Of a stretch of DNA of 64,000 nucleotides, positions 9,259-20,843 are shown one piece after another. The stretch is from Labia minor. Lineage: Eukaryota; Arthropoda; Insecta; Dermaptera; Spongiphoridae. The stretch lies in contig OY720345.1 in NCBI GenBank assembly GCA_963082975.1, positions 55,968,528 through 56,032,527 on the forward strand, given 5' to 3'. The notes under the pieces are model-generated. The model saw only the letters and a program-made list of their open reading frames with translations, searched no databases and had not been told where the DNA came from. The stretch's first letter is position 1, and every line of letters begins with the position of its first letter. The position numbers and the translations under genes are program-made.

Positions 9259-10178
9259 GTGGCACCCATGCTGTCTCAAGAATTCTCCACTGAGGATATC
9301 TTCAAGGCCGTGAAAAAGACGAGTAATTGGAAGGCACCTGGCCCGGACAAAATACAAAACTTCTGGGTCAAATATCTCACATCTTGCCATGAGGCTTTGG
9401 CCCGATGCTACACAATCGCGCTAAACCAACCGGAAACATTACCTAGATACCTAACAGAAGGGAATACTTCCCTATTATATAAGAAAGGGAGTATTACAGA
9501 ACCAATGAATTATCGACCGATAACCTGTCTGTCTGTTATGTACAAGTTGTTTACACCTCTGATTAACAATAAGATCTATGAGCACTGTGATGCAAATAAT
9601 TTAAGCGAGGTCTAACAAAAAGGGTGCATGCGCGGAGCGCTAGGATGTAAGCAGTAGCTTACGATCGATGTTATAATATTAAAGCATGCCCAACTTAAAA
9701 AACGCGGCCTACACATTGGGATATCGACTACTCAAAAGCCTTCGACTCTGTGCCGCATGACTGGTTGATAAGAGTGCTAGAAATATACAAGATTCCCCCT
9801 GCTATCATACATTGTCTGCACACCATGATGAAAACGTGGAGAACAAACATTCACATCAACAACAACAACATTGGGAATATAAATATCAAAAGAGGAATTT
9901 TCCAGGGCGACTCTTTGTCTCCAGTATGGTTCTGCCTGGCCTTAAAACCTCTCTCGGTTTTGTTAAAGAAAAAGGATATGGGCTACAAGATCGGGAGAAA
10001 TGATGGAAGATTAACGCACCTTCTATACATGGACGACCTTAAGATCTACGCCGACACCTGTCCAAAGCTGAACTCCTCAATAACAACAGTAAGAAGATTC
10101 AGCGATGATATTTGCATGGCTTTCGGTCTTGACAAATGCTCTGTCATAAACATAAAGAAAGGAAATACTACTAAATAA
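9259..10178 (+). pseudogene. LINE copy 2, reverse transcriptase domain
   Basis: RT landmarks in order: NWKAPGPDKIQNFWVKYL, NYRPITCLSVMYKLF, GCMRGALGCK, DYSKAFDSVPHDWL (motif A), GIFQGDSLSPVWFCLAL (motif B) and LLYMDDLKIYA (motif C, catalytic YxDD as YMDD). The arrangement and wording match R4/Dong-type R2-superfamily LINEs. The domain is split over two frames (9259-9615 and 9750-10178) and the thumb is cut off at 10178, so it is inactive. The catalytic Asp residues themselves are preserved. Confidence 0.88.
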
Positions 10179-10179
10179 A

Positions 10180-10311
10180 TTAATTTTGGATTTAACTAAA
10201 ACCTTCATTGGTATGTCCACAACAATCCCTAAAGTTTCATCGCAATCGAATGGGTAGTTTTTGAGTTTAGGCGAGACACACACACATACATTCCCTTTTA
10301 TATATATAGAT
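10180..10311 (-). mobile_element. Helitron-like family H, 5'-terminal fragment
   Basis: On the minus strand it begins A|TCTATATATATAAAAGGG, then GTGTGTGTGTCTCGCCTAAAC and a conserved ~100-bp body shared with the fragment at 32157-32290 (AAACTCAAAAACTACCC, GGATTGTTGTGG, AAGGTTTTAGT). Similarity of the two copies ends near AAAATTAATTTA; no CTRR 3' end was identified. Confidence 0.65.
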
Positions 10312-10343
10312 TTTAACAATATTTTATATAATTATATACACTA

Positions 10344-11162
10344 GGTTTGTTCAAAAGAAAAGATGAATTTTGAATTATTTCGAAAAGTATTTATTTATTT
10401 ATCAATATCCATTTTATCCCCTTCAAAGTAATTCCCCTCAGATATAATGCACACCTGAAATGCGCTTTTCGGTATGGTGATCAGCTCGTTCTTCGATTCC
10501 GACTTTATCTCATCAATTGTTGCAAAACGATTTCCTTTTATTTGTCTTGTCAGTTTTGGGAATAGGAAATAGTCGCAGGGAGTCAAATCTGGTGAATATG
10601 GTGGTTGTGACATGATATCGGTGTTGTTTTTGGCCAAAAAATCGCGAACAAGCAATGATGTGTGAGCTGGTGAAGAATCCACGATTTGTTTATCCAGAAT
10701 AGCGATCGTTTGAGCTGTATTGCTTCAAGCAAACGTTGCATACCTTCCTTGTAGTATTCCTTATTAACAGTACGACCTGATGGCAAGAACTCATGATGCA
10801 CCACGGCAATGCAATCTAAGATAACAGTGAGCAAATCCTACACATTTGATCGAACTTGTACCACTTATAAACATTTTTTTGAGAAAATGTAGACTCGCCG
10901 AATGCCACAGTCAAAATTTTAAGTGTGTTGGAGCACTTTATTCTATTTTTAACGAAAAATTTAATATATATTCTTTAAAAAATCGAAGAACACACAAAAT
11001 CGTGACTAACTTTTTAAGTTGTTAAAAACAAAGTACTAATCCAAAATGAGTGATAATGTCAACATATGAGAAACATGTGTGTACTCACATATAAAAAAAA
11101 AATTTCGACAATCGAAAGTACACAGTCCGCAAAAATTCAAAAGACACCTTTTTTTTGAACAA
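10344..11162 (-). mobile_element. mariner transposon, internally deleted
   Basis: Imperfect terminal inverted repeats: GGTTTGTTCAAAAGAAAAGA on the left, and its near-mirror at the right ending GAACAAATT. Minus-strand coding text runs from an N-terminal helix-turn-helix piece (FGESTFSQKNVYKWYK, ~10900) to LLTVILDCIAVVHHEFLP, GRTVNKEYY, SSPAHTSLLVRDFLAKN, YSPDLTPCDYFLFPKL, GNRFATIDEIKSES and ISEGNYFEGDK. This is a mariner DD34D transposase. The central segment between the HTH and the mid-domain, including the first catalytic Asp, is deleted, and frames change in between, so it is dead. A full mariner is ~1.3 kb; this is ~0.82 kb. Confidence 0.88.
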
Positions 11163-11719
11163 ATTGTTTTCCTAATTGACATTAACCCCCTGGATGGAAT
11201 AGAAGAGTTGAATCCTATGAACCATGGAATTTATTATTTATTACTGTAATTCAATAAAAAATTGTAAAAAATTAATATCAAATTCAAATATAAGTTTATC
11301 TTAAACGAAATAAAAATAGTAGTAAATAAAAATTACTTATTTCATCATTATTTCAAATTAAATTATTGAAACAGCTGTAGTCCTCAGGCAATATTTTTTT
11401 TTAATTTCTATTCAATTTCAAAATATTTTTACATGAATATTTATGAAATATTTTTTTAATTATAAACTTATATATGTATATTCTAATATTTTAATTTAAT
11501 AAAAAAAACATATTAAAGTTTCATTTAATAAACTTTTGAGCAAGTTAGTTTTTATTCAAATCACTCGGAGAGATCCTATCAGCGATATTTCCCCTTTGAA
11601 AAGTTTGCAACAAGTTTTAGAAATTTTTACTAACTATACATCTTCTTTTTAGCACACATTTAAAGAAAAGATTTGAAAAAAATCAATCAAAGTATAAATA
11701 AAGCTATTTTATTAATAAA
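11163..11719. other. AT-rich spacer
   Basis: No coding frame or defined repeat was recognised between the mariner and the gypsy fragment. Confidence 0.5.
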
Positions 11720-11935
11720 ATAATTTATATACAGAAGCAGATAGAAAGATTAGATAGACATGGGACGAATAGGTGATTTCTGAGCGCATCAACATGCTTC
11801 ATTCTTTCACCGGATCTATGTTCAACTTCACAGTCAAATTCTTCAATGGCTAAAGCCCATCTTCCTATCTTTGAAGAAATATCTTTTTTCATCAGAGTTT
11901 TCTGGAAGGTTGAGCACAATCAGTTGAAGTTTTAA
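11720..11935 (-). mobile_element. Ty3/gypsy LTR-retrotransposon fossil (RNase H piece)
   Basis: A short minus-strand stretch resembles the RNase H region of Ty3/gypsy polyproteins, recognised from SSKIGRWALAIEEF and EVEHRSGERMKHVDAL. Neither LTR, gag, integrase nor the rest of pol was found around it. It is an old, broken scrap of roughly 0.2 kb. Confidence 0.75.
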
Positions 11936-11939
11936 ATTT

Positions 11940-13172
11940 CAAACCTAATAGGTAAACTCTGAATTTTAAATTCACAAATTTTAAAAATTCGAATTTTTGA
12001 AAAATTCAAAATATTTCTTTTTGATTACTCTGGTCAACAGTGGTTTTGGTGCCAAAGATTTTGCAGGTGATTTTATTTAAAATTTGATGCCCTGAATTCA
12101 AATATGCCATTAGTTTTTGCCTATCAGCTCGAATTTTTAAGATATCAAAATTTTACTAAATTATACATTACGCTGTTTTAAAAGTAAAAACCATGGTTTA
12201 AACAAACAAAACAGGGAAATTTTATTATATTACATAGATATTACTTATTAATACGAAAGAAAAAAGAAAAAGTCATCATTTAAACTAATTACTCACTGAA
12301 CATTTCGAAAACTTCTTTTGAGTGACATTCTTGAATGTATTTTGGAACAATCCCGTTTTAAAATCCAGCAGTTTATTTAGCGTATGGCTTTACAGAATTC
12401 AAATTAAATCACAAACATATACAAGAAATTCAAGTCAGGGTCTTTAATCAGCTGTCTTATTTGCGGGCCATCAAATATTCCTGCTTTAATTTTTTCCGCT
12501 CAGATGAGGCATTTTTTTCCCTATATATGCAAAGCATGATCTTATCTTATTATCTTATCTAGAGCCTTTACAAACTGCTTCATTAGACCCAACTTGAAAT
12601 GCAGTGGTGGAAAGATATATAAATGAATTAAAATAATAATTAGTTATTTCATAAATATTATTATTTTAAATTCAATTGATTACAAAAGAAGACTGACAAT
12701 ATGACAAACATATAAGAATCTATCCCTGTATAAATTTTACAGCACTCATACTTGAAAGTATTAAATAGAAAAAGCATTGATAGATAAGTTAATGTATCTA
12801 AAAATGTAGAGATGATACAGAAAAAAATGCTTTCATATTTAGATTCGGCAATAAAATAGTTAAAATCTGCTCTAAAATCCTAGGCAAAAAAAAAATTTTT
12901 TTGTAGGCCTGTGTTATTGCAGTGACATCGAATTTCAATATATGTTTCAAATTTGAGCCAAATCGCTCAACTATAAGTGAGTTAAAATCCAATTACAAAT
13001 TTTTAATTTTACAGACAGACAGAAAAGTGAAGTTAATAATAAGCGTATAAAAATATATGGCTTATTGTATTCTTGTCTGTTCAAAAACCACGGTCTGTGT
13101 TTCTCTGTATATATTTCTACTTCCTTTTGCTCAAATTGGTGTGAGGAAATTGAGAAACCAAAGGTGTAATTA
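11940..13172. other. AT-rich spacer with faint repeat text
   Basis: No gene recognised. At 12975-13035 the text GTTAAAATCCAATTAC plus an ACAGACAGACAGAAAAGT run recurs, in similar wording, at 42404-42440 and 42608-42630, so a low-copy dispersed repeat is probably present. The rest is simple AT-rich DNA. Confidence 0.45.
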
Positions 13173-13781
13173 GTTTTGAAAAATGTAGACCAATCGGAAG
13201 AGGGTCATTACCTACCACGTTTTTATTTTTTTCCCTCTTAAAGTGACCGTAAAAATAAAGATATATTAGTAGGATCTTCGTTTAAAGGTTTGTAATTGGG
13301 AGTATTGATTATCAGGAGCATCATATCAGTGTAATCAGCCGGCATTATTCTGACCGTGTCATCCCAAGAAATCGCTCTCAACGCAGGCAACTCAATAGTG
13401 GATGAATTAGGTTTTTGTGCATGTCTCAAAATATTAACTGTTACTGGATAAGATGCTCCTGATAATCAACACTCTCAATAAAGATATATGTTTGATAGTT
13501 TTTCATATGACTAAAAATTGTAAAACTGCTAAATATAGAATATCAGTATAGAAGTATAGAGATCAATATAGAATAAAGTACCAGAACGAATTTTTTAACA
13601 CTGCAAATCTCACGCGCCAACACGTGTCGTGGTGCCATCAACAAAGAGCCAAGCATGCGCTGGTTTAATAAATATTATTTATTCATTTTAATTTCTAATT
13701 AATTAAATTTAATTTAAATATAATATATTATGTTATTTAGGCCAATTCGAATTGCGAGATAGTCGAGTGGAGACACTTCAG
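13173..13781 (+). mobile_element. HINE-like family A copy (5'-truncated) with a 210-bp insert
   Basis: Family A forward text from TGAAAAATGTAGACC to the 3' subterminal repeat GCGAGATAGT, hairpin GAGTG-GAGA-CACTT and tail CAG. The 5' terminus with ACTATCTCGCC is missing. It is interrupted at 13267-13476 by an unrelated insert and abutted by a family B element at 13788. Confidence 0.8.
13267..13476 (-). other. 210-bp insert of unknown origin with a 13-bp target duplication
   Basis: Flanked by perfect direct repeats AATAAAGATATAT (13254-13266 and 13477-13489), which occur once in other family A copies, so this is a clean insertion. On the minus strand it is open throughout (~70 codons) with protein-like wording, for example VTVNILRHAQKPNSST, LPALRAISWDDTVRI and DYTDMMLLIINTPNYKP. 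No family was recognised. A 23-bp segment inside (13300-13322) is repeated inverted at the other end (13452-13474, one mismatch). There is no poly(A) tail. Confidence 0.7.
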
Positions 13782-13787
13782 CTTATT

Positions 13788-14411
13788 ACCGACCGACGAT
13801 AGTAATGGAGGTATTGTTTTCACACCAAATTTCACATGTGGAGATTTTTACATATCTCCACGAATCATGCATTTTCTAAACCGAAAAAAGTATTTTTAGC
13901 ATGATGTCTGTCCGTCCGTCTGTCCGTCCGTATAGATGTGTACAGCCTGAACGGCTCAACCGATTTTGATGAAATTTGGTATATTTACTTAATGCATCAG
14001 TGGGATGAATTGATCAACTTTTGGTGCAAATCCGGAAACCGGAAGTGGTAGTATTAGCGATCGACGATAGGAAGGGAAGGGTTATTTTCACACCAAATTT
14101 CACATGAGGAGATTTTTTTATATATCACCACGAATCATACACTTTGTATTGGTTTTATCCTCGGGAAAATCATATTTATTAGTTTTTTCTTGATTTAAAA
14201 TTATATGACGTCATCCAGCCATTCATGACGTCACAGCCTGGTCTTACATATATATTATAAATAAAATAAAATTAAAAATATTTATGTTATATGCCTATCT
14301 GTTTTTTATTACATTAATAGATATATTAAAATTATTTGAAATTGTTTCTGTAGCTGGAAATTAATTTACTTCAAACCGTCGGTCGGTTCGGACCTGGCCA
14401 CGGGTCAACTT
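13788..14411 (+). mobile_element. HINE-like family B copy, full length (~620 bp)
   Basis: Starts ACCGACCGACGATAG and ends CGTCGGTCGGT (14377-14387) followed by hairpin GACCTG-GCCA-CGGGTC and AACTTA. A GTCY microsatellite (13907-13931) precedes ACGGCTCAACCGATTTTGAT and GAAATTTGGTA. Two palindromic ATGACGTCAT-type words lie at 14206-14235. No protein is encoded. The layout matches Helentron-derived HINEs such as DINE-1. Confidence 0.8.
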
Positions 14412-14889
14412 ATTTTTTATATAAATTCGAAAAATATTATTCTTAAATTCACACACACACAATGGCATTAATAATTATTATTACTTAATTCATAAAAGAA
14501 AGATGTAAACATTGTAAAGATGTAACATTACTACTTGAGAAAAGTAAGTCAGTTGAATAATAACTAATTAACTAACCTACCTGGAGCGGTGGATTGCAAT
14601 TTCGATTCATAGTGGCAAACCTAATAAACTGATTGGCGTAAAAATTAAATTATTTGATGTTTAATTTGTAGCTATTATTCCTATAGCCCTTCAGGGGAAC
14701 ATAATTGTTCTCATTGTAAATTCAATCCTCGAACATCCCCATAGCATACACTGTCACCAATTCAAGTATATGTATTAAAATTCTTCTCGATTATACCATC
14801 AAGTTGGAAAAATTTATCTTTGGTTTGAACAATTATTAAGATATATACTAGATATTCTTTATTTATGAATTTGTGTTTATCATAACGTT
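14412..14889. other. AT-rich spacer
   Basis: Contains a short CA repeat (14450-14460). No coding frame or dispersed repeat was recognised. Confidence 0.5.
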
Positions 14890-16280
14890 TTTCTTAACTT
14901 CACTTTTGGAAGATTAATATATTTTTTTGTTTTATTCAATTTGTAAATTTTCGTATAACTTCATCTTTTCTATTTCTCTTGTTATATTAAATAAATTTAT
15001 CAAATTAAAATTGCACTAAAAAGAATAAAATAATATAAATATAAAAAATTTTTAAAAAATAACGTTTTTCCAATGGACTAAAAAGAATAAAATTATTTTT
15101 CTATAAGCTTGACAAAATTTATGGATAAATTGCTTCATATTCAACTAAAAACTTTGGGCGCTTTTAGTTTTCATTTTATTTCTATGCAATTAACTTCCTT
15201 TAAAGAGCTATAATTCATATATATATACTAAGATACATACCACACTAAAATACTTCATTAAGAAATAACACTATTTCTTCAAATATTATCATACATTTTG
15301 GATTTGATTGATAATATGTAAATTTAATAAAAATTCTTTTAAATCTTGATACATACTTTGATATAAGTATATTACAGTGAAAAATAATAAAAGATTAATT
15401 TCTTAACTCTTAAACTATCAATTTTATTGCATGATAAAAAAAATTGTCAGTTAATGTGTTTAATAAAATTTTTATTATTACAAAAATTTGACTTGATTGT
15501 TCATATAAATGAATTAAACTAAATGCGCCCAACGTTTTTCGTTGAATATGAAGCAATTCATCCATAAACTTTGTCAGGCTTATAGAAAAATAATTTTATT
15601 CTTTTTAGTCCATTGGAAAAACGTTATTTTTTAAAAAATTTTTATATTTATATTATTTATAGTTGATAGTTCTTTTGTAAGTCAACTTGGATCATTCCTA
15701 TTGTTAAGGAAAATGTGAAAGAAATTTCAAGTTTTGAAAAATGGATTTTTAGGGGAATTTTTTTTCAGAAAACTTTATTGAAATTTCTCGAAAATTGAAA
15801 TTTTCGTAAAAACTTGACCTAAATTTTATTTTTGGGTAAAAATATTAATATTTAAATTAAAATCAACAAATAAGGTTTTCAAAACAATTTCAATTAACAG
15901 TCAATAATTTAATTTATAAATTTTTACAATTATGTTTACAATAATTTCAATCATAAAATTTAAGTTTAATGATTAATCAAATAATAAATTAAAAAAAAGA
16001 ATAAATTACATTCTATACATCGATTTTTAGTTGAATATGAAGCAATTCATTCATAAACTTTGTCAGTCTTATAGAAAAATTATTTTATTCTTTTTAGTCA
16101 ATTGTAAAAACGTTATTTTGTAAATTTTTATTATATTTATATTTTTTTATACTTTTTAGTGCAATTTTAATTTGATAAATTTATTTAATATAATAAGAAA
16201 AATAGAAAAGATGAAGTTTTACGAAAATTTGCAAATTGAAAAAACAAAAAAATATATTAATCTTCTAAAATTGATTTTAT
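14890..16280. repeat. Foldback element with ~270-bp inverted arms
   Basis: The stretch ~14890-15160 (AACGTTTTTC, AAAATTGCACTAAAAAGAAT, TTGCTTCATATTCAACT) is found inverted at ~16010-16275. A third, shorter inverted copy of the inner half lies at 15515-15665. Arms are diverged by point changes and small gaps. No coding capacity. It looks like an old long-TIR DNA element, but no target duplication could be assigned. Confidence 0.65.
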
Positions 16281-16437
16281 GTATTTATGTTAAGTAAATG
16301 TTATTATTGAATAATAATTATTATATTATATTTATAAATATATAATTTTTATTAATATGAGATTTTATAAATGTATATAGGATGTACTCATATTGTCTTC
16401 TTAAAAAAAGGTTATTGTTTTGTTTCATTTCTCGTGG

Positions 16438-16631
16438 ACATATATACCAAATTTCATCAAAATCCGTTCAGCCGTTCAGGCTGTACACATCTATACGGAC
16501 GGACGGACAGACATCATGCTAAAAATACTTTTTTTCTGTTAAGAAAATGCATGATTCGTGGAGATATGTAAAAATCTCCACATGTGAAATTTGGTGTGAA
16601 AACAATACCTCCCTTACTATCGTCGGTCGGT
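16438..16631 (-). mobile_element. HINE-like family B, 5'-terminal fragment
   Basis: Reverse-orientation family B from CAAATTTCATCAAAATCCG through a GGAC microsatellite to CGTCGGTCGGT. Only the first ~190 bp of the element are present; the rest is replaced by unrelated AT-rich DNA. Confidence 0.8.
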
Positions 16632-17454
16632 AATAACTAGCAAGTGTAAAAAATAAATAAAAAATAAATATGGAGAAATGCACCGTCCCTTATGTTGAAT
16701 ATCAAAGAAAATATAAATAAGGAAACAACATTCATTAAATATTTTGACACTTTTAAACACCTATATTTAACTTTCATTGTCAAAAATAATGAGTTAAATG
16801 AATTAGCTACATTTTATAAATAAAAACATGAAAATAAGATTTTTTTAAAAAAATATATTTAGTCAAAATAGTAATAAATATATAAAAGTTAGAAAATCAA
16901 ATTAAAGAGTAGGGGCAAAAATAACCAATATAATATAGAACATTCAGCATTTTGGACATTGCAATAAAGAACATTCAGCATTCTACCAAATCCCACAAAT
17001 CTCATTAAAAAAATAACAAGTTTTCGATACAATATCTTTTTACAAACTAGAATCTCTGGAGTATTTGATAAATTCCCATAAAGACTCCTGGGATAGTCAG
17101 ATTTTTCTAACCCTCCATTCCATTTCAATCTACCTATAAATATAAACCCTTTAAAAGCTTCTACTATTATTATCAAAATATCTTTGCTTACAAAAAAGTC
17201 AAACCATATATATATATATATATATATATATTCAAAAATTTATATATAATCTGATGCTATTTAGGTTCACTGTTTAGATTTCTTTTACATTTATATCTCC
17301 TAAATAATAGAATTTGAATTTTTCTATTGTAACATAAATAGTTATTTAAATGCATTAAAGAAATATTTGAAATTATATTCTGCTAAAGCGTATCTCAAAT
17401 GGTAAAATCTTGTTCTATGGATCTTGAAAATGAAGATCTAAAACTCACACGAAG
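16632..17454. other. AT-rich spacer with a TA microsatellite
   Basis: A (TA)n tract lies at ~17208-17231. No gene or dispersed family was recognised. Short open frames on both strands lack any recognisable motif. Confidence 0.5.
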
Positions 17455-17830
17455 TTCACAAATCTTATCTTATCTTATTATGCTAGCTAAAATTGTATAT
17501 ATATATAGCCATGGGTTCTCAAAAACCGCTCTAACGATTTTTTTCAAATTCACACTAGATATAGTATTTATAAAGAAAAATTGATTTTTATTGATCACAT
17601 CTCAGGAAAAATACATCTTAATTATTTATTTCTTAATTTAAAATTATATATGGAGACGTCAAAAATGGCATCCATATTGAAATTTGACTCCCGCCTTTTT
17701 TTAAAGGTTATTGTATTAATATTTTTTTATATTTAAAATATTTTAAAATTTTTAATTTAATTTCGAAATAAAATTAAAAATATATATTTTAATAATATTT
17801 TATAATTATAAATTACGCGCGATATATATT
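17455..17830 (+). repeat. Dispersed repeat family G, copy 1
   Basis: From TTATCTTATCTTATTATGCT through CTCAAAAACCGCTCTAACGA to an AT-rich end. Related copies are at 40680-40912 (inverted) and 55706-56000. The wording just ahead of the host-gene intron copy is the same, so this is a genuine dispersed family; no termini or coding were defined. Confidence 0.6.
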
Positions 17831-17900
17831 TATCATTCTTCCAATAAAAAAAATATTCATTCACTTAGAAACATACCTAATAATACATATTTATGTATTA

Positions 17901-19941
17901 CTAGCTGCTCAGAGCTCCTTCGTCGCTCTTCACATCTAGACGGGGGCTCCGCCCCCTGTACCCCCGAGTGGTACATAGTATTTGGTTGAAAGTAGTAAAA
18001 GGTTTTCATCCATTTTGTTTCAAACAATGTATAACATAAAACATTCATTTCTTATTGTGTGATTATTTAAAATATATTTTAATTTATTTAGTAAATTAAT
18101 TATATATATTATTATTGAATATGTTATATCTATCTACTCGAAAGTTCTTGGCAGCTACAACCACATTTCTCCAAGTGTCCCCGGTGACCTCATCTTTCTT
18201 TGGCCAATAAATGCTGGAAAGAATAATCTGAATCTACTCTCATCTCCCAGGGTCATAGACCATGCGTGGCTCAACGGTACTCGAAAGTTCTTGGCAGCTA
18301 CAACCACATTTCTCCAAGTGTCCTTATCCTGAGCCTCTGTTCCATCTCTCGTACGTCATTCCCTGATGTACTCATCTTTCTTTGGCCCATAAATGCTGGG
18401 GAGAATCCTATTCTCTGAATCCACTCTCATCTCCAAAGATCATAGACCATGTCTAACACTCATATAATACAACAGACAAAATAATTGTTTTATATATTTT
18501 AATTTTCATTCCCTTTTATAATAATTTTGATGAGATAAGCCTCTTTACTGCATGATAACAGGCGTTTTCCGATTGCAACTTCGATTTCAATTCTTCTCAA
18601 ATATTATTATCCTTCGTGATTACATTCAATTTTTCTACATATTCAAATTCTACATTTTGTATGTTAATACTGCTCCTGTTTGTTTCTAAATATATTTATT
18701 TATCATTATTAATTTCAAACCTCATCTCTTTTCCTACCTCGATTAATTTTTCCTCGCTATCTGTAATTGCAATTGCCGAATCTCCTATTATATTTAAGTC
18801 GTCTGGGTCACCTAATATTTTACAATTGATTTCCACATCTTACTCTTTCTTTACTACCTTCAAGATAAATTTTAAGATCAAAATTTGAAAAAGTTTATCC
18901 GGATCTATTGAGTCATGCGTAGGTTTTACTAAAGTCTACAAATAATTAGTGAACAGAGATATTGAATTCGCGGTTTTTTTAATATCTGTCATAATGAAAA
19001 TATCTTAATTAATGTTGATCGATTTGGCATGAACCCGCAATGATATCGTCTAATATTTCCTCCGCCTATAGTTTATAAGTATTGTATATGTTATAATAGA
19101 GTATAATATTTCTTGATCATTTCATTTCGATATTTTAATTTCATTGTTTGATTTTTATTGAATATTTTTAATTATAATAAAATTAGAGAAAATGCAAAGT
19201 TAGAGACTTGAGACAATTTATAAAAATTAATTTATAAAAATTAACGGTATAAAAGTATTGATAAAACTAAAGATAAATTAACAATATATACATTCATTAA
19301 TAGTATTAATTTAAATTAATGGATTTATTTGATTTTTTATTATTAAGTTCATTTATTAATTTTTTTAGATCATAGTTAATTCCCTCCCTTAAAATAAAAG
19401 AAGTACCTATTCAAATATGGAAAGAATAAATACAAAATAATTTAAGTTAAATATGATTTAAATATTTTATTATATTAATTAAAATGAGAACTTTTAGAAT
19501 AAATTATTTAATTGAAATGATATTTGAATATTAGAATTTAAAATAAAAAGTTAAAATTTATAATAATTCTTTGATTGCTAGTTATATACATTGTGTAAAA
19601 TGAGTCCGCCAGTCAGTGGGCCACGCCTGGCTCTTGAATGAACAACACGGAGAACTATATATAAACTTTAAATCTCTCTCTCTCCCGCTCACACACATTC
19701 TCACCTCTCTCCTCATCCCCTCCACCTCTCATTTCTTAGTTATTTCAATTTCCACAAATTGTCTAATTTTTAAAATATTCACTAATTTACTTTCTATTTT
19801 TATTCTTTAATCCTTAAATAATATATTTTCTATTTTATGTTAAAATGTAAATAACTTACATTTTAACATATTAAACTATGACAGCAAAAAAGTAAACGAA
19901 TTACATACATACATACAAACAGTCTCCTTTATATATATAGA
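17901..19941 (-). mobile_element. Helitron family C, copy 2 (2041 bp, both ends present)
   Basis: On the minus strand the 5' end is A|TCTATATATATAAAGGAG and the 3' end is CAGCTAG|T: canonical Helitron termini, inserted between A and T without target duplication. A G+C-rich hairpin GGGGGC-TCC-GCCCCC (17942-17956) lies ~40 nt from the 3' end. Near the 5' end come a GTAT microsatellite and a CT/CA-rich tract. The centre and 3' half carry a captured LINE RT piece. No Rep/helicase, so non-autonomous. The copy at 37189-39253 is almost identical by eye. Confidence 0.85.
18150..19040 (-). pseudogene. Captured RTE/Jockey-type LINE RT fragment inside Helitron C-2
   Basis: Sense text on the minus strand, same direction as the Helitron: FMPNRSTLIKIF (block B), LFVDFSKTYA, DLNIIGDSAIAITDSEEKLI (after motif C), NVEFEYVEKLNVITKDNN, NACYHAVKRLISSKLL, then KIYKTIILSVVLYGCETW and GPKKDEYIRE. 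The C-terminal WRNVVVAAKNFR segment is present twice because of a tandem duplication (near 18160 and 18290). Stops and frame changes are frequent. The clade is RTE-like by wording; exact placement is uncertain. The same fragment is in copies C-1 and C-3, so it was present before the Helitrons spread. Confidence 0.75.
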
Positions 19942-20138
19942 TTGAGGACACCAAGTTCCATTCATTTTATTCAGATTGATGCATTGATGCAACATTTAAT
20001 AATTGTAATAAATAATTAAAGAATTGTATTTCAGCTCGGTGTCTCAAGTATTAATATTACCAGACAAACCCAATAATAATTAATTATTTTTTTTAACTTA
20101 AGTACCGAGCCGAGGCTCGGGGTCCCGGTACTTAATCT
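19942..20138 (+). repeat. Dispersed hairpin repeat family F, copy 1
   Basis: Starts TTGAGGACACCAAG and ends GGTCCCGGTACTT. It contains two related modules, an imperfect hairpin then GTGTC, and CCGAGCC-GA-GGCTCGG then GGTCCCGGTAC, roughly 70 bp apart. Other copies: 29638-29772, 31816-31897, 39313-39532, 40290-40392 and 56342-56478. It directly abuts the 5' end of Helitron C-2. Confidence 0.75.
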
Positions 20139-20714
20139 AAATACTCTATATCAGATTATACTGTTTTGGTAACGAATTGCATACTTGTAATATAATATTT
20201 GTACAACTACAAAATGTAAACAATAAATTGTTACACATTCATATCTATTGGCTGTGTGCGAAGGCATTGTGGGTAGAGCTAAATCGACACCAGCGTCCGC
20301 AGCGGTTAATATAGACAATATATGTGGGTGTTTTTAAAAGTCTGTCGAATGCGTGAAAATTTTTAATTTATTATAATTAACAATATTTAAATACATATTT
20401 CAGTTTCTTATTTATTTATTACTGATGATTTTTTTAAAATAATAAATTTTTTATTACTAAGTAACATAAGGGCACTGAGTGAAAACAGCCCCCTATAGTT
20501 CATTCTTCTGGTGGCGCTACCGTGACGCACAGAGCGAATAATAAGGAGAATTGGCTCTTTATTTACAAACTATATAATATTTACTTATAAAAAAGTGCGA
20601 TTGAAATTGTTTCTAGGGGTTTTATACAATAGCAGGACTTTTTCGTATTTCAAATAATAGTTTTATAAAACAATAAATTATATCAATTACTTATACAAAG
20701 AAAATAAAAGACAT
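20139..20714. other. Apparently single-copy spacer
   Basis: Less AT-rich than its neighbours at 20255-20315 and 20500-20560, with words such as GGCATTGTGGGTAGAGC. No open frame or known family was recognised. A regulatory role cannot be judged from the sequence. Confidence 0.35.
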
Positions 20715-20843
20715 CTGAAGTGTCTCCACTTGACTATCTCGTAAATTTGAATTGGATTAATTAACATATATTATATTTAAATTAAATTTAATTAATTATA
20801 AATTATAAATAATAAATATTAAACCAGCGCATGTTTGGTTTTT

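Larger units (their letters stand above)
7991..10178 (+). mobile_element. R4/Dong-like LINE, copy 2 (5' part, lacks the 3' third)
   Basis: The 5' leader (7991-8190) is much richer in G+C than its surroundings and full of potential stems. The N-terminal ORF region and reverse transcriptase follow, then the element stops abruptly inside the RT thumb at 10178, where a Helitron end begins. The endonuclease and 3' UTR are absent. A LINE copy with its 5' end but without its 3' end cannot arise by ordinary target-primed insertion, so later deletion or rearrangement is implied. Several frameshifts and stops are present. Confidence 0.8.

Noticed and set aside
18616-18888. 90-codon open frame (and its twin at 37918-38190)
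   Set aside because: It is antisense to the captured LINE reverse-transcriptase text inside the Helitron C copies; the sense strand explains the sequence.
19616-19810. 64-codon open frame (twin at 38928-39122)
   Set aside because: Non-coding 5' region of Helitron C, low-complexity CT/CA text; duplicated only because the Helitron is.
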